A DNA stretch of 64,000 nt from Ardenticatenaceae bacterium (GTDB lineage Bacteria; Chloroflexota; Anaerolineae; Promineifilales; Promineifilaceae). Under the pieces are notes generated by a model. That model saw nothing but the letters and a program-made list of their open reading frames with translations, was not told the DNA's origin and did no database searches. Where the stretch lies: the NCBI GenBank assembly GCA_020634565.1, contig JACKBN010000004.1, positions 310,001-374,000 on the forward strand, read 5' to 3'. The position numbers and the translations under genes are program-made. How positions within the stretch are numbered: the stretch's first letter is position 1; the number at the start of each line of letters is the position of its first letter. This document shows, piece by piece, positions 44,774 through 53,774 of the stretch.

Positions 44774-45733
44774 TTACTTCGAGTCAGCCCCGACGTTTAC
44801 TAGCCGCGGATCCAAAGCATCGCGCAACCCATCGCCCAGTAAGTTAAATGCCAACACGGTGATAGAAATCGCGATACCCGGCACAAAAACAAGATGCGGG
44901 GCGCTAAAAATTTGGTTGCGCTCAGAACCCAGCATGGTGCCCCATTCCGGGGTAGGCGGTTGTGCGCCAAGGCCAAGGAAGGATAATGCGGCCGTATCCA
45001 AAATGGCCGTTGCAATACCCAGCGTGCCCAACACAATCAGCGGCGGCAGCGCATTGGGCAAAATACGGCCGAACAAAATTTGCCAATGGCTGGCCCCTAA
45101 CGCACGTGATGCTTCCACATAATCCGCCTCACGCACCGACAGCACCGTTGCGCGAATCACCCTGGCATAAGAGGGCATGCTCACAATGGCAATCGCCAAC
45201 ATCGCATTTGTCAGGCTTGGCCCCAGCACAAAAACCAACGCAATGGCCAGCAAAAAGAAGGGAAAAGCAAGAACAATGTCCATGATGCGCATGATCAGGT
45301 TATCTAGCCAGCCTCCAGCATAGCCTGCAATCGAGCCTAAGATGGTCCCCGTTACAATGGCGACCGTAATGACCGTAAAGCCAATGCGCAGCGAAACCCG
45401 CGTGCCGTATAAAATTCGGCTAAACACATCCCGCGCGTTGCCATCCAGCCCCAGCAAAAATTGCGGCTGCTCTTCAGGGCAGCCCAGCAAATGAATACAG
45501 GGTGGGTCACGCCGCCGCACCCCTTCCTCACCAATAAAATCCTGCGTAGGATCATACGGGGCAATAAACGGCGCAAAAATAGCGCAAATAAACAAGACGG
45601 CCAAAATGGACAAACCCACAACGGCCGAACGCTGCCGAAAAACGCGTCGTAATGTCAGACGCCACAGGCTGTTAGACCGATAATCACGAATATCGGCAAT
45701 ATTATCATCAGGAATTTGAGCAACAGAAGTCAT
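44774..45733 (-). CDS. Oligopeptide/dipeptide ABC transporter permease (DppC/OppC type)
   Basis: A 319-residue inner-membrane permease. The cytoplasmic N-terminus leads into the OppC-type first segment (VVGLSILAVLFICAIFAPFIAPYDPTQ), and the EAA loop reads YVEASRALGASHWQILFGRI. The domain with CIHLLGC...GNARDVFSRILYGTRVSL is typical of the family. It pairs with the DppB-type permease 24 bases upstream. No DppD/DppF ATPases lie in this operon, so they must be supplied from elsewhere. Confidence 0.93.
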   Translation of the reverse strand: MTSVAQIPDDNIADIRDYRSNSLWRLTLRRVFRQRSAVVGLSILAVLFICAIFAPFIAPYDPTQDFIGEEGVRRRDPPCIHLLGCPEEQPQFLLGLDGNARDVFSRILYGTRVSLRIGFTVITVAIVTGTILGSIAGYAGGWLDNLIMRIMDIVLAFPFFLLAIALVFVLGPSLTNAMLAIAIVSMPSYARVIRATVLSVREADYVEASRALGASHWQILFGRILPNALPPLIVLGTLGIATAILDTAALSFLGLGAQPPTPEWGTMLGSERNQIFSAPHLVFVPGIAISITVLAFNLLGDGLRDALDPRLVNVGADSK

Positions 45734-45757
45734 GAGCGACCTTCTTCCTTTTGCGCC

Positions 45758-46837
45758 TTAGTCGAGGCGAATCCTGGGGTCCAGAATGGCGTAAGAAACA
45801 TCCACAACGAGGTTGAGGAACACATAGATAAAAGCAATAACCACCACAAACCCCTGGATGATCGGAAAATCTCTAGAAGTAATTGCCTCAAAAACACTAA
45901 GCCCCACGCCCGGCAAGGCAAAAATCGTCTCAGTTAAAACCGCCCCGCCCAAAATACCTGCCAGCTGCAACCCAGCAATGGTCACCACGGGCAGAAGCGC
46001 ATTGCGCAACGCGTGCTTCAAGATTACGACCCGGTTAGGCAAGCCTTTGGCTTTAGCCGTACGCACATAATCCAGACCCAACGTTTCTAACATGCTGGAG
46101 CGCGTCATGCGGGCAATAATGGACATGGGGATGGTGCTTAAGGCCAGCGCTGGCAATACCAGGTGCTTCAACGCATCCCAAAAGACTTCCCAATCTGCGG
46201 TAATCAAAGCATTAAACACATAATGATTAGAAATAAATTCGTAAAGTAGATATTTGAGGCTGCCTTCTTCAGCTTGCCACTCCCAAAGCACATAAAATGG
46301 ATCCGGCGACACACCAGGAGACAATCGGCCAGATGGCGGAAGGGCAAACGGCGTATCTTTTAAAATCACCGCGAAAAAATAGATAAGAAGTAAGCCTAAA
46401 AAGAAAACGGGGATAGAAACGCCAATATTGGCCCCAATCATGGTGATGACATCAACGGCCGAATTACGACGTACGGCCGAAATAATGCCCGCAGGAATAC
46501 CAATAAGCATCGCCAAAATCATGGCCGATAAGCCCAACTCGTCCGTCATGGGCAGGCGCTCAACCAAAATCTGGGTAATCGGACGGCCGAATCGAATCGA
46601 AGTGCCTAAATCGCCCTGCAAAATATTGCGCATGTAAATGCCAAACTGAACTGTCACGGGTTGGTCCAGACCGTAATCTTTGGTGAAGGCTTCACAGGTG
46701 GCCGCACTGGCCTTTTCGCCCAGAATCGACTTACAGGGATCGCCGGGAATGGCCCTGGCTAGCGCAAAAACAACGACGAGAATGGTAAATAGAACAGGGA
46801 TAGCCAGTAAGATGCGACGTGTTATGTATTGAACCAT
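45758..46837 (-). CDS. Oligopeptide/dipeptide ABC transporter permease (DppB/OppB type)
   Basis: A 359-residue permease: the start YITRRILLAIPVLFTILVVVF and AIPGDPC are typical of DppB, and the EAA loop reads YVRTAKAKGLPNRVVILKHAL. A proline-rich periplasmic insert (FALPPSGRLSPGVSPDPFYV) makes it slightly longer than usual. It follows the solute-binding gene after a 185-base gap with two hairpins, and precedes the DppC-type gene. Confidence 0.93.
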   Translation of the reverse strand: MVQYITRRILLAIPVLFTILVVVFALARAIPGDPCKSILGEKASAATCEAFTKDYGLDQPVTVQFGIYMRNILQGDLGTSIRFGRPITQILVERLPMTDELGLSAMILAMLIGIPAGIISAVRRNSAVDVITMIGANIGVSIPVFFLGLLLIYFFAVILKDTPFALPPSGRLSPGVSPDPFYVLWEWQAEEGSLKYLLYEFISNHYVFNALITADWEVFWDALKHLVLPALALSTIPMSIIARMTRSSMLETLGLDYVRTAKAKGLPNRVVILKHALRNALLPVVTIAGLQLAGILGGAVLTETIFALPGVGLSVFEAITSRDFPIIQGFVVVIAFIYVFLNLVVDVSYAILDPRIRLD

Positions 46838-46881
46838 CGACTTCTCTCCAAAACCGGATTACCAAACAAACGCTTTACAAA

Positions 46882-47005
46882 AATGCGGGATGACTACCAT
46901 GAGTATGAAACATGAAGCCATCCCGCATTGTCTACTTAAAATGCTCTATTTTTGTTGAAACGAGCAGTCATGAATGAGATGGTGCCAGATTGATACACCA
47001 TCTCA
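46882..47005 (-). other. Two hairpins between binding-protein and permease genes
   Basis: AATGCGGGATG (46882-46892) pairs with CATCCCGCATT (46919-46929). TGAGATGGTG (46975-46984) pairs with CACCATCTCA (46996-47005). Neither ends in a T run. Such stems after a binding-protein gene usually protect its mRNA or reduce read-through, giving more binding protein than permease. Confidence 0.6.
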
Positions 47006-47022
47006 CACATTTTGCAAGAAGA

Positions 47023-48783
47023 TTACTCTTCTGCGCTGGTGTCGTTCATCAAAGCGTCCCACAAGTAGGAGTAGTACTGGAAGGCACCAGTATTCCCAAC
47101 GTGGTACGGGTTGGAGGCATCAATACCAGCGGCCCAGGAAGCAACGACATCGTTGGCATCAAAGTGGGAGCCATCATGGAACAGAACGCCTTCGCGCAGG
47201 TTACAGGTCCAAACGGTGGAATCTGCGTTACCGGTACACTCTGTTGCCAGAGCTGGTTCCGTAGCGCCAGAGTCTGTCTGGTAGTTGAGCAAGGTTTCTA
47301 CAACCTGCTGGCAAGGACGCAGCGATTCGCCGTCGGTCTCGTCGGCACAGAAGAGGCTGATGGGTTCAGCATTCTGCATGAAAACGAGGGTGTCTTTACC
47401 CGGATCGAGCAGGGCAAAGCTGGTGGCACCAAATGGCGGTACGTAAGCGTTGCCTAAGCTAGCCAGAGCGGCGTCAGCGGATGCACCGTGAGCGATCGGC
47501 ACCATGGGTACCAGTTCGCGGATAGCGTTGTTGGCTTGCTCGTACAATGGAGCGGCCGTTTCTAGATCACCAATCGTGCCAGCTTCCAGCAACAGTTCAT
47601 AAATCTCCGGATGGGCGTTACCAAACTGGGGATTTTCTGCGCCAAAGTGGAAGTCCAGGAAGTTGGTGACGTGCGGGTAGTCAGCACCCCAGCCCAACAG
47701 GTAGAAGCCGTCCAAACGGCCGCTTGTGGACTCATCAATAAACGCGCCAGATTCCATCACGACAACCTCGGCTTCGATGCCCAGGTTCTCACGCAGTTGG
47801 GTCTGGAATTCAACGGCAACCAGGCCAGGTTCTGGCAGATAGCCACGGAATACGTCGCGGTAGTAGATGGAAGTTTCAAATCCATCGGGATAACCAGCTT
47901 CAGCCAGCAGTTCGCGGGCAGCTTCAGGATTGAAATCGTACCAAACCTCGCCACCACAGCCATTGGGGATGGAGCAGGGGGTGAAGTAATCGGCAACGGT
48001 GGAGCCAGCCGGATAGAAGTTGTCAACGATACGCTGACGATCGATGCCCATGGCGATAGCCTGACGAACCTGCAAGTTGTCGAATGGCTCAAAGGTGTTG
48101 GTCATAGCCAGATAGAGAACGTTGGGGTTGGTGCTGGGCAGCAACTGCAAATTCGGATCGGATTCAACAGCTTCAAAATCGTCGGGGCTGACGTTGGTGA
48201 TCATGTCAACGGTGCCAGCTTGCAGTTCCAGCAAACGAGCAGCGCCTTCAGCACTCCAACGGAGAACGGCCGTTTCAGCAATCGCTGGCGTGCCCCAATA
48301 ATCATCAAAACGCTTGTAGATGACGGAATCGCCACGAACCCATTCGTCAACCATATACGGGCCAGTGCCAATGGGAGCTTCCAGGATATCACCGGTGCCG
48401 CCCGTGGCAGCAATGTACTCAGCTGGCTGAATGCCGAAGGGGGTGAAAGCGATTTTGGCCAGGAATGCCGGGTCTGGCTTACACAGGTTGAAGACAACCG
48501 TGAGCTCATCAACGGCTTCGATGGAGCTGATCTTGCCACCATAATCGCAATCGGGTGCGGCAATGGAAGTTGGCTCGAACGCCATCATTTCTTCCTCGTC
48601 CATAGCCGGTTCTTCATCCATCGCCTCTTCAGAGTCCATTGCTTCATCAGCAGTGTCATCTGTGGAGGCCGTGTCATCGGCTACCGGTTCCTCTTCTGTG
48701 GTTGCTCCGCCGCAAGCGACGATGAACAGACTCAGCAAGAGGAAAAGAACGGTTAAAAGTGTCCACTTACGGGTGCTTTTCAT
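47023..48783 (-). CDS. Peptide-binding lipoprotein (SBP_bac_5) with circularly permuted domain order
   Basis: A 586-residue lipoprotein. ATG 48783 is chosen because GGAGGAG lies 5-6 bases upstream. The lipobox is LFIVAC (Cys 24), followed by a 40-residue acidic linker. In normal DppA-type proteins the order is KTLVY-like start, HLRKGVKWHD with ADDVVFSF, then VDDNTVQFVL, GTGPF and VRQA. Here the mature protein begins with IEAVDELTVVFNL, GTGPYMVDEW and VRQAIAMGIDRQRI, continues to the usual C-terminal segment (AHGASADAALASLG...FALLDP), and only then, from about residue 462, gives DTLVFMQNAEP, EPALATEC, LREGVLFHDGSHF and ANDVVASW. The sequence order is rotated without a frame break. It should still bind peptides, feeding the adjacent permeases. 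A C-terminal duplication with loss of the original N-terminus would give this layout. Confidence 0.88.
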   Translation of the reverse strand: MKSTRKWTLLTVLFLLLSLFIVACGGATTEEEPVADDTASTDDTADEAMDSEEAMDEEPAMDEEEMMAFEPTSIAAPDCDYGGKISSIEAVDELTVVFNLCKPDPAFLAKIAFTPFGIQPAEYIAATGGTGDILEAPIGTGPYMVDEWVRGDSVIYKRFDDYWGTPAIAETAVLRWSAEGAARLLELQAGTVDMITNVSPDDFEAVESDPNLQLLPSTNPNVLYLAMTNTFEPFDNLQVRQAIAMGIDRQRIVDNFYPAGSTVADYFTPCSIPNGCGGEVWYDFNPEAARELLAEAGYPDGFETSIYYRDVFRGYLPEPGLVAVEFQTQLRENLGIEAEVVVMESGAFIDESTSGRLDGFYLLGWGADYPHVTNFLDFHFGAENPQFGNAHPEIYELLLEAGTIGDLETAAPLYEQANNAIRELVPMVPIAHGASADAALASLGNAYVPPFGATSFALLDPGKDTLVFMQNAEPISLFCADETDGESLRPCQQVVETLLNYQTDSGATEPALATECTGNADSTVWTCNLREGVLFHDGSHFDANDVVASWAAGIDASNPYHVGNTGAFQYYSYLWDALMNDTSAEE

Positions 48784-48863
48784 ATTCTCCTCCTTAATTG
48801 AGAATTTGAAATAAAGTTGCTGCAATGCGAGCTGCATATATGAGGTAAATAGTGAAGAACACT

Positions 48864-48892
48864 ATGGTAGCATGGCTTGAAATAGTTGACAA
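48864..48892 (-). promoter_or_regulatory. Promoter of the peptide transporter operon
   Basis: Read on the minus strand, TTGTCA (48892-48887), a 17-base spacer and TACCAT (48869-48864) form a sigma-70 type promoter. The leader is about 74 bases to the ATG at 48783. Confidence 0.6.
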
Positions 48893-48954
48893 ACAAACTG
48901 CTCCTTCGGAATTTTTGGTGACATTTAAGGGACATTGAGTGTTCTATGGGTAAA

Positions 48955-48983
48955 TTTTGTAACTAACCGCCCACTGCTATAAT
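48955..48983 (+). promoter_or_regulatory. polX promoter, probably leaderless
   Basis: TATAAT at 48978-48983 is followed by seven bases and the polX ATG at 48991, so the transcript should start at the ATG. A TTTTGT about 17 bases upstream is a weak -35. No ribosome site is present. Confidence 0.5.
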
Positions 48984-48990
48984 TGCTCCT

Positions 48991-50721
48991 ATGAATAATC
49001 GCGAAGTTGCCAAAATTTTTGCTGACGTAGCCGACATGCTCTCCATTCGCGGAGACATCATTCACCGTGTTTTGTCCTACCGCAAAGCGAGCGAGGCGAT
49101 TCTGGAGCTGGGCCGAGACATCAACCAGGTGTACGAAGCGGGCGAGCTGACCGACATTCCCGGCATTGGCAAGACGCTGGCCGAGAAAATCGAGGAAATG
49201 CTGACCACCGGCAAGCTCACCTTTTACGACAAGCTAGCCGAGGAGATTCCGCCCACGCTGGTGGAGATGTTGAAGGTAGATGGCTTAGGCCCCAAGCGGG
49301 TGAAGCAGGTGTACGAAACGCTGGGGCTGACCACGCTGGCAGAGCTGAACGAAGCCGCTCAAGCCGGTAATCTGCGCGATTTGCCGGGGCTGGGTGCCAA
49401 ATCCGAGGCGAAGCTGGTAAAAGCAATCGAGGCATTGGCCCGGCATGGCGATGATCGCACCCCGATTGGCGAGGCGTGGCCCCTGGCGCACGAAATCTTG
49501 GCTGAGTTGGAACAGTTGCCGGGCGTGTTGAAAACGGCCGTTGCTGGTTCCCTCCGCCGCATGAAAGAAAGCATTGGCGATGTGGATTTGCTGGTGGCCG
49601 CCAATGAAGCCGCACCCATCATGGATTATTTCGTCAACATGCCCCGCGTCGAATCGGTTTCCGGGCATGGGCCAACTAAATCCAGCGTGGTGCTGCTCAA
49701 CGGCATGCAGGTCGATTTGCGCGTGCTGCCGCTGGAACGTTGGGGCACGCTGCTTTCTTATTTCACCGGCAGCAAAGACCACAACGTGCGCTTGCGCGAA
49801 CTGGCGCTCAAGCAAGGGCTTAGCCTGAACGAACACGCTTTTACCCCCACCGATGATGGCGACGAAATTCTCTGCGCCAGCGAAGAAGAGCTGTACCAGG
49901 TGCTCAATCTGCCCTACATTATCCCCACGCTGCGCGAGGATCGGGGCGAGATTGAAGCAGCGCAAAAGGGCGAACTGCCGGACGTGATTCGGATTGAGCA
50001 AATTGTGTCCGATTTGCATATGCACACCACCTGGTCCGACGGCAAGATGAGCGTGCTGGAGATGGCCCAGGCGGCGCAGGCACGTGGGATGCAGTACATT
50101 GTTATCAGCGACCATTCGCAAAGTTTGGGCATTGCTAATGGCCTGACGTCGGAGCGTTTGTGGCAGCAAGCGGAAGAAATTGCCGCCGCCAATGAACAGA
50201 TGGGGCCAGATTTTCGCATTTTGCACGGCACAGAGATGGAAATCAAGGCGGACGGCACGCTTGATTTTGATGATGAGGTGTTGGCCCGGCTCGATTTTGT
50301 GACGGCCAGCCTGCATGTCAGCCTGAACCAGCCGCGCGAGCAGGTGATGCTGCGTATCATGACCGCGCTTAACAATCCGCATGTGGATATGATTGCTCAT
50401 CCCACTGGGCGGCTGCTGCCAGACCGGCCAGGTGCCGATTTGGATATGGAGCAGGTGCTGCAAACGGCCGTTTCCACTCAAACCATCCTCGAAATCAACG
50501 CCAATCCAGCCCGACTGGATTTGCGCGACAGCCACGTGCGCCGCGCTGTGGAGCTGGGGGTGACCCTGGCCATCAACTGCGACGCCCATCACGTTGACCA
50601 TTTTGAACTGCTGCATTACGGTGTGGCCACTGCCCAGCGCGGTTGGGCCACCGCCGAGACAATCGTCAATAGCTGGCCAATAGCTAAACTGCTGGCCTTT
50701 TTGCAAGAGAAGCAGGGATAA
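48991..50721 (+). CDS. polX: DNA polymerase/3'-5' exonuclease PolX
   Basis: A 576-residue family X polymerase with C-terminal PHP nuclease. Residues 1-150 hold the helix-hairpin-helix elements (LTDIPGIGKTLAEKIEEML, LRDLPGLGAKSEAKL). The palm has metal Asp residues in AGSLRRMKESIGDVDLLVAA and VDLRVLP. The PHP domain (about 335-570) has DLHMHTTWSDGKMS, VISDHSQS, HGTEMEI, ASLHVS, HPTGRLL and NCDAHHVDHF, all metal-binding motifs in order. It fills gaps in base excision repair. The next gene follows after 4 bases. Confidence 0.95.
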   Translation: MNNREVAKIFADVADMLSIRGDIIHRVLSYRKASEAILELGRDINQVYEAGELTDIPGIGKTLAEKIEEMLTTGKLTFYDKLAEEIPPTLVEMLKVDGLGPKRVKQVYETLGLTTLAELNEAAQAGNLRDLPGLGAKSEAKLVKAIEALARHGDDRTPIGEAWPLAHEILAELEQLPGVLKTAVAGSLRRMKESIGDVDLLVAANEAAPIMDYFVNMPRVESVSGHGPTKSSVVLLNGMQVDLRVLPLERWGTLLSYFTGSKDHNVRLRELALKQGLSLNEHAFTPTDDGDEILCASEEELYQVLNLPYIIPTLREDRGEIEAAQKGELPDVIRIEQIVSDLHMHTTWSDGKMSVLEMAQAAQARGMQYIVISDHSQSLGIANGLTSERLWQQAEEIAAANEQMGPDFRILHGTEMEIKADGTLDFDDEVLARLDFVTASLHVSLNQPREQVMLRIMTALNNPHVDMIAHPTGRLLPDRPGADLDMEQVLQTAVSTQTILEINANPARLDLRDSHVRRAVELGVTLAINCDAHHVDHFELLHYGVATAQRGWATAETIVNSWPIAKLLAFLQEKQG

Positions 50722-50725
50722 CCTT

Positions 50726-51961
50726 ATGGACTCAGGAACAACGGCCGTAATTCGTCAAGCATTGGAAGGATTGGATGAAGAAACGCTGCACTTGCTGCGG
50801 CAGGTAGCCAAGCGTATGGAGTATCCACCAAACACCACCTTGTGCCATCAGGGCAAGGAAGAGCATGTTTTTTATGTGGTGGTTAAGGGCAATGTGGCCA
50901 TTGTGCGCGTGTTGGACAACGGCGAAGAGCGCATTTTGAACATGGTGGGCAAAAACGGCTACTTTGGCGAGATGGGCCTCATCGACGACTCGCCGCGTGC
51001 CGCTAACTGCGTCACCATCACGCCCACCACCGTGCTGGAAGTGACTGAGGAAGCGTTCGACAAGTTCGTCAAAAACAGCCCGTCACTGGCTAATTTGCTG
51101 CTACAGCGCATCTTGTCTAACGCGCGCAACCTGGACAAGATTTACATTGAAGATTTACAGCAGAAAAACGAGGCGTTGGAGCAGGCATATGAGCGGCTCA
51201 AGGCGGCTCAGGCCCAGCTGGTAGAGCAGGAACGCCTTCAGCGCGAGCTGGAACTGGCGGCTCAGGTGCAGCGCAATTTGCTCCAATCTGACCTGCCCCA
51301 ATTTCCTGATTACGGCTTTGCCGCCTATTTGGAACCCGCGCGGCAGGTGGGTGGCGATTTTTACGACGTGCTGGAAATTGACGATGAGCATGTCGGCGTC
51401 CTTATCGCCGATGTGGCGGACAAGGGGTTTCATGCGGCGCTGTTTATGGCGGTGACGCGCACGCTCTTTTTGCGCGAGGGGCGGCACTCGCTGTCGCCCG
51501 CCGAGGTGGCGCTGGCGGTGCACAATGGCATGTTTGACGTCGCCAACAATGATGAGGTGTTCCTGACGGCGTTTTACGGTGTGCTGCACCGGCCAACTGG
51601 TAGATTAACCTATATTCGCGCGGCCCATGAACGGCCGTTGCTCCTGCGCCCCGGTCGTGAAGTGATGTCCTTACCCGGTGGTGACCGCTTTCTGGGCATG
51701 ATGCCCGGTTTGGAACTGACCGAAGAGACGATTGACCTGGAACCGGGTGACCGGCTGGTGATGGTTAGCGACGGGGTGCCGGATGCCGTGAACGAGGCTG
51801 ATCAAGGGTACGGCAACCAGCAGTTGGCAGCCGCCGTCGCCAACTGTGCCGATAAAACGGCCGCAGAAATTGTTGATTATCTGGTTAAAGACGTGGCTCG
51901 CTGGCAGGGCCAGGCCGACCCGTTTGATGACCTTACTTTATTGGTTTTAGAAGCAAAATGA
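50726..51961 (+). CDS. Cyclic-nucleotide-binding domain fused to PP2C-type (SpoIIE) phosphatase
   Basis: A 411-residue protein. Residues about 15-135 are a CNBD: YPPNTTLCHQGKEEHVFYVV, GNVAIVRVLDNGEERIL and GYFGEMGLIDDSPRAANCVT as phosphate cassette. A coiled coil (about 140-185) leads to a SpoIIE/RsbU phosphatase with metal-binding Asp in ARQVGGDFYDVLEI, LIADVADKG, MVSDGVPDAVN and DPFDDLTLLVL. These enzymes control partner-switching sigma regulation by dephosphorylating anti-anti-sigma proteins. No STAS or HATPase partner is nearby, so the target is unknown. Coupled to polX by position only. Confidence 0.92.
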   Translation: MDSGTTAVIRQALEGLDEETLHLLRQVAKRMEYPPNTTLCHQGKEEHVFYVVVKGNVAIVRVLDNGEERILNMVGKNGYFGEMGLIDDSPRAANCVTITPTTVLEVTEEAFDKFVKNSPSLANLLLQRILSNARNLDKIYIEDLQQKNEALEQAYERLKAAQAQLVEQERLQRELELAAQVQRNLLQSDLPQFPDYGFAAYLEPARQVGGDFYDVLEIDDEHVGVLIADVADKGFHAALFMAVTRTLFLREGRHSLSPAEVALAVHNGMFDVANNDEVFLTAFYGVLHRPTGRLTYIRAAHERPLLLRPGREVMSLPGGDRFLGMMPGLELTEETIDLEPGDRLVMVSDGVPDAVNEADQGYGNQQLAAAVANCADKTAAEIVDYLVKDVARWQGQADPFDDLTLLVLEAK

Positions 51962-52024
51962 TTTGTAATCAGGCAATTGCGTAATGATGGTGCATTGCCA
52001 ATTATCTAATGACTTAATTACTCA

Positions 52025-52639
52025 ATGGCTCGATACCAAATTCCTCAAGATCCTAGAGAACCGAAGAAACAAGATTCCAAACGGAATGATTCCCCTAGCG
52101 GCGATTTTCCAGAAAAACGGCCGCGTCGCTTGCGCCAGGACACCCAGGAACCTATTCCCTGGCGCTGGCTGGGTCTGGGCCTGATTGTGACGGTGATCAG
52201 CATTGGTTTAGCGCTGACGCTGGTAAACTCGCTGCTGGCCCGGCCGCCGCTGGAAACTGCGCCCATCGAGCCGACGCTCATCATCCTGACGGCGCCGCCC
52301 AGCCCAATTCCCTCGCCGACATCGCCGCTGCCCACCCCCAGCCCCATTCCCACCTTTACGCCGATTCCGACCCCGGATACGGCCGTTGCGCCCCCAGAAA
52401 TCACCGTTGGTTTTTACGCCCAGGTAGCCAACACTGATGGCTTCGGCATCAATTTGCGCGGTGGTCCCAGCACCAGCAATGCCCAAATTCAGGTGGTGGA
52501 TGAAGGCACGCTTGTTTTGGTCATTGGTGGCCCGGAAGCAGATGAAGCCAACAACCGGCTCTGGTGGCAGCTCCAGCTAGAGGATGGCACAGAAGGCTGG
52601 TCGGTCGGCGAGTTTCTGGTGCCTGCGGCAGGGCCGTAG
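52025..52639 (+). CDS. Membrane-anchored SH3-like domain protein
   Basis: A 204-residue protein: a basic cytoplasmic stretch of 46 residues, one membrane segment (LGLGLIVTVISIGLALTLV), a long Pro/Thr/Ser linker (SPIPSPTSPLPTPSPIPT), and a C-terminal bacterial SH3-like domain (GINLRGGPSTSNAQIQVVDEG...WWQLQLEDGTEGWSVGEFL). Such domains often bind cell wall. No ribosome site is clear. The 63-base gap before it contains a GGCAAT...ATTGCC hairpin. The call is by domain; the specific role is unknown. Confidence 0.75.
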   Translation: MARYQIPQDPREPKKQDSKRNDSPSGDFPEKRPRRLRQDTQEPIPWRWLGLGLIVTVISIGLALTLVNSLLARPPLETAPIEPTLIILTAPPSPIPSPTSPLPTPSPIPTFTPIPTPDTAVAPPEITVGFYAQVANTDGFGINLRGGPSTSNAQIQVVDEGTLVLVIGGPEADEANNRLWWQLQLEDGTEGWSVGEFLVPAAGP

Positions 52640-52660
52640 GGACGCTGCACTGCAATGTCT

Positions 52661-53629
52661 CTACGATGTGATGGAGGCCAACAATTTGTGCGCGGTTGGT
52701 TCGTCTAGAATGAGGTCGGTGACGTAGCCGCCAGCCAGCGCCGCCCGCAGTCCCGCCAGCTTGTTGTAGCCCGACACCACGCAAATGGAGCGCCCCGCCT
52801 TGCGAAACAGCTCCAAATTAGGTCCACAGGCCCTCTCATTGAGCGGAATCCCTACACAGCTGCCATCCTGTCGGATCATGATGTTGGCGATGTCGCCGAC
52901 GACCCCCTCTTGCGCCATCTCGGCAAAGTCATTTTCGCGTAGATAGTTGCCCATGTAGGTGGCGCTCATCATTTGCCCCTGCGATGAGCCGATGGTGAAG
53001 AGCAAAATATCGGCTTGGCGATGTAAATCTAGCACCTGTTGGATGCTGCGCTCGCGCCACAGCGCCTGCTTCGTTTCGGGATAATCAAAAAAGGTGGGCA
53101 CGGGAAACAGATGTGCCTTGCCCTCATAATTGCTAGCAAACTGCGACACCAGCCAGCCCGCGTGGTTTACGCTGGGATTAGACACAATTTCCCCGCCGTT
53201 TAGCTGTACCACCTGTACCCCCACCAGTGATTTTGGCGTCAGGTTGGCCGCCACCAGGTTAATCGTGCCGCCCCAGGCCACCCCCAAAATCATGCCCGAT
53301 TCGATGACCTGGTTGAGCGTGTTGGCGGCTACTTTGGCCACGCGTTCCTGCCAGGCATGTTCTCCCGCAATTTCCGGTACCGGCACAATTTGCACGCTGT
53401 TGATTTTGAAGTGCAGCTTGATCGATTCTTCCAGCGTGTCGGCCCGGCCGCGAATGTCGTTGATGCGGATTTCGATGAGGCCCTGGCTTCTGGCCCAGCT
53501 GAGCAGCCGTGACACGGTGGAGTGGGAGACTTGCAGCTCGGCGGCAATCTTTTTCATGGGCAGATTTTGGTAGTAATACATTTGGGCGGCGTGCAGCGCG
53601 TTTTCCAGCTGTTGTTGCTTGGCATCCAT
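52661..53629 (-). CDS. SorC/DeoR-family sugar-responsive transcriptional regulator
   Basis: A 322-residue regulator. The N-terminal helix-turn-helix is LPMKKIAAELQVSHSTVSRLLSWARSQGLIEI. The remaining 260 residues are the SorC effector domain, a sugar-phosphate-binding fold related to sugar isomerases, with LGVAWGGTINLVAANL, NGGEIVSNPSVN, ILLFTIGSSQGQM and VVSGYNKLAGLRAAL. It is divergent from an FGGY kinase and ABC importer locus, so it probably regulates that locus in response to a phosphorylated product. Two large inverted repeats in the shared 241-base gap are candidate operators. Confidence 0.9.
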   Translation of the reverse strand: MDAKQQQLENALHAAQMYYYQNLPMKKIAAELQVSHSTVSRLLSWARSQGLIEIRINDIRGRADTLEESIKLHFKINSVQIVPVPEIAGEHAWQERVAKVAANTLNQVIESGMILGVAWGGTINLVAANLTPKSLVGVQVVQLNGGEIVSNPSVNHAGWLVSQFASNYEGKAHLFPVPTFFDYPETKQALWRERSIQQVLDLHRQADILLFTIGSSQGQMMSATYMGNYLRENDFAEMAQEGVVGDIANIMIRQDGSCVGIPLNERACGPNLELFRKAGRSICVVSGYNKLAGLRAALAGGYVTDLILDEPTAHKLLASITS

Positions 53630-53650
53630 TAAGTCACCTCGTTAATCGAA

Positions 53651-53710
53651 GATTGGACCATTTTTTTCATTGAACCGGTTTGCATTGGCGGCAATTAAAA
53701 TGGTCCAATC
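53651..53710. promoter_or_regulatory. Perfect 14-base inverted repeat, candidate SorC operator
   Basis: GATTGGACCATTTT (53651-53664) is repeated inverted at 53697-53710 with a 32-base spacer, beginning 22 bases from the regulator start. The arms are too far apart for a simple half-site pair but suit two dimers or DNA looping. Confidence 0.5.
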
Positions 53711-53725
53711 TAAAACGAATCCATT

Positions 53726-53774
53726 TTGCACAGATTTACAGGCCGATTTTGCCGCTATCTGCAAATTTGTGCAA
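53726..53774. promoter_or_regulatory. Second inverted repeat in the SorC/kinase gap
   Basis: TTGCACAGATTT (53726-53737) and AAATTTGTGCAA (53763-53774) are complementary with one mismatch, 25 bases apart. The motif resembles TTGnACA-type operators of SorC/DeoR proteins. It is about 100 bases upstream of the kinase start. Confidence 0.5.

Noticed and set aside
47023..48783. Frameshift or two separate genes as explanation for the odd order in the peptide-binding protein
   Set aside because: The frame is continuous, with one signal peptide and one copy of each motif; rotation explains all segments.
49285..50706. 473-codon open frame opposite polX
   Set aside because: Antisense shadow of a gene with intact polymerase and PHP motifs; no domain in its translation.
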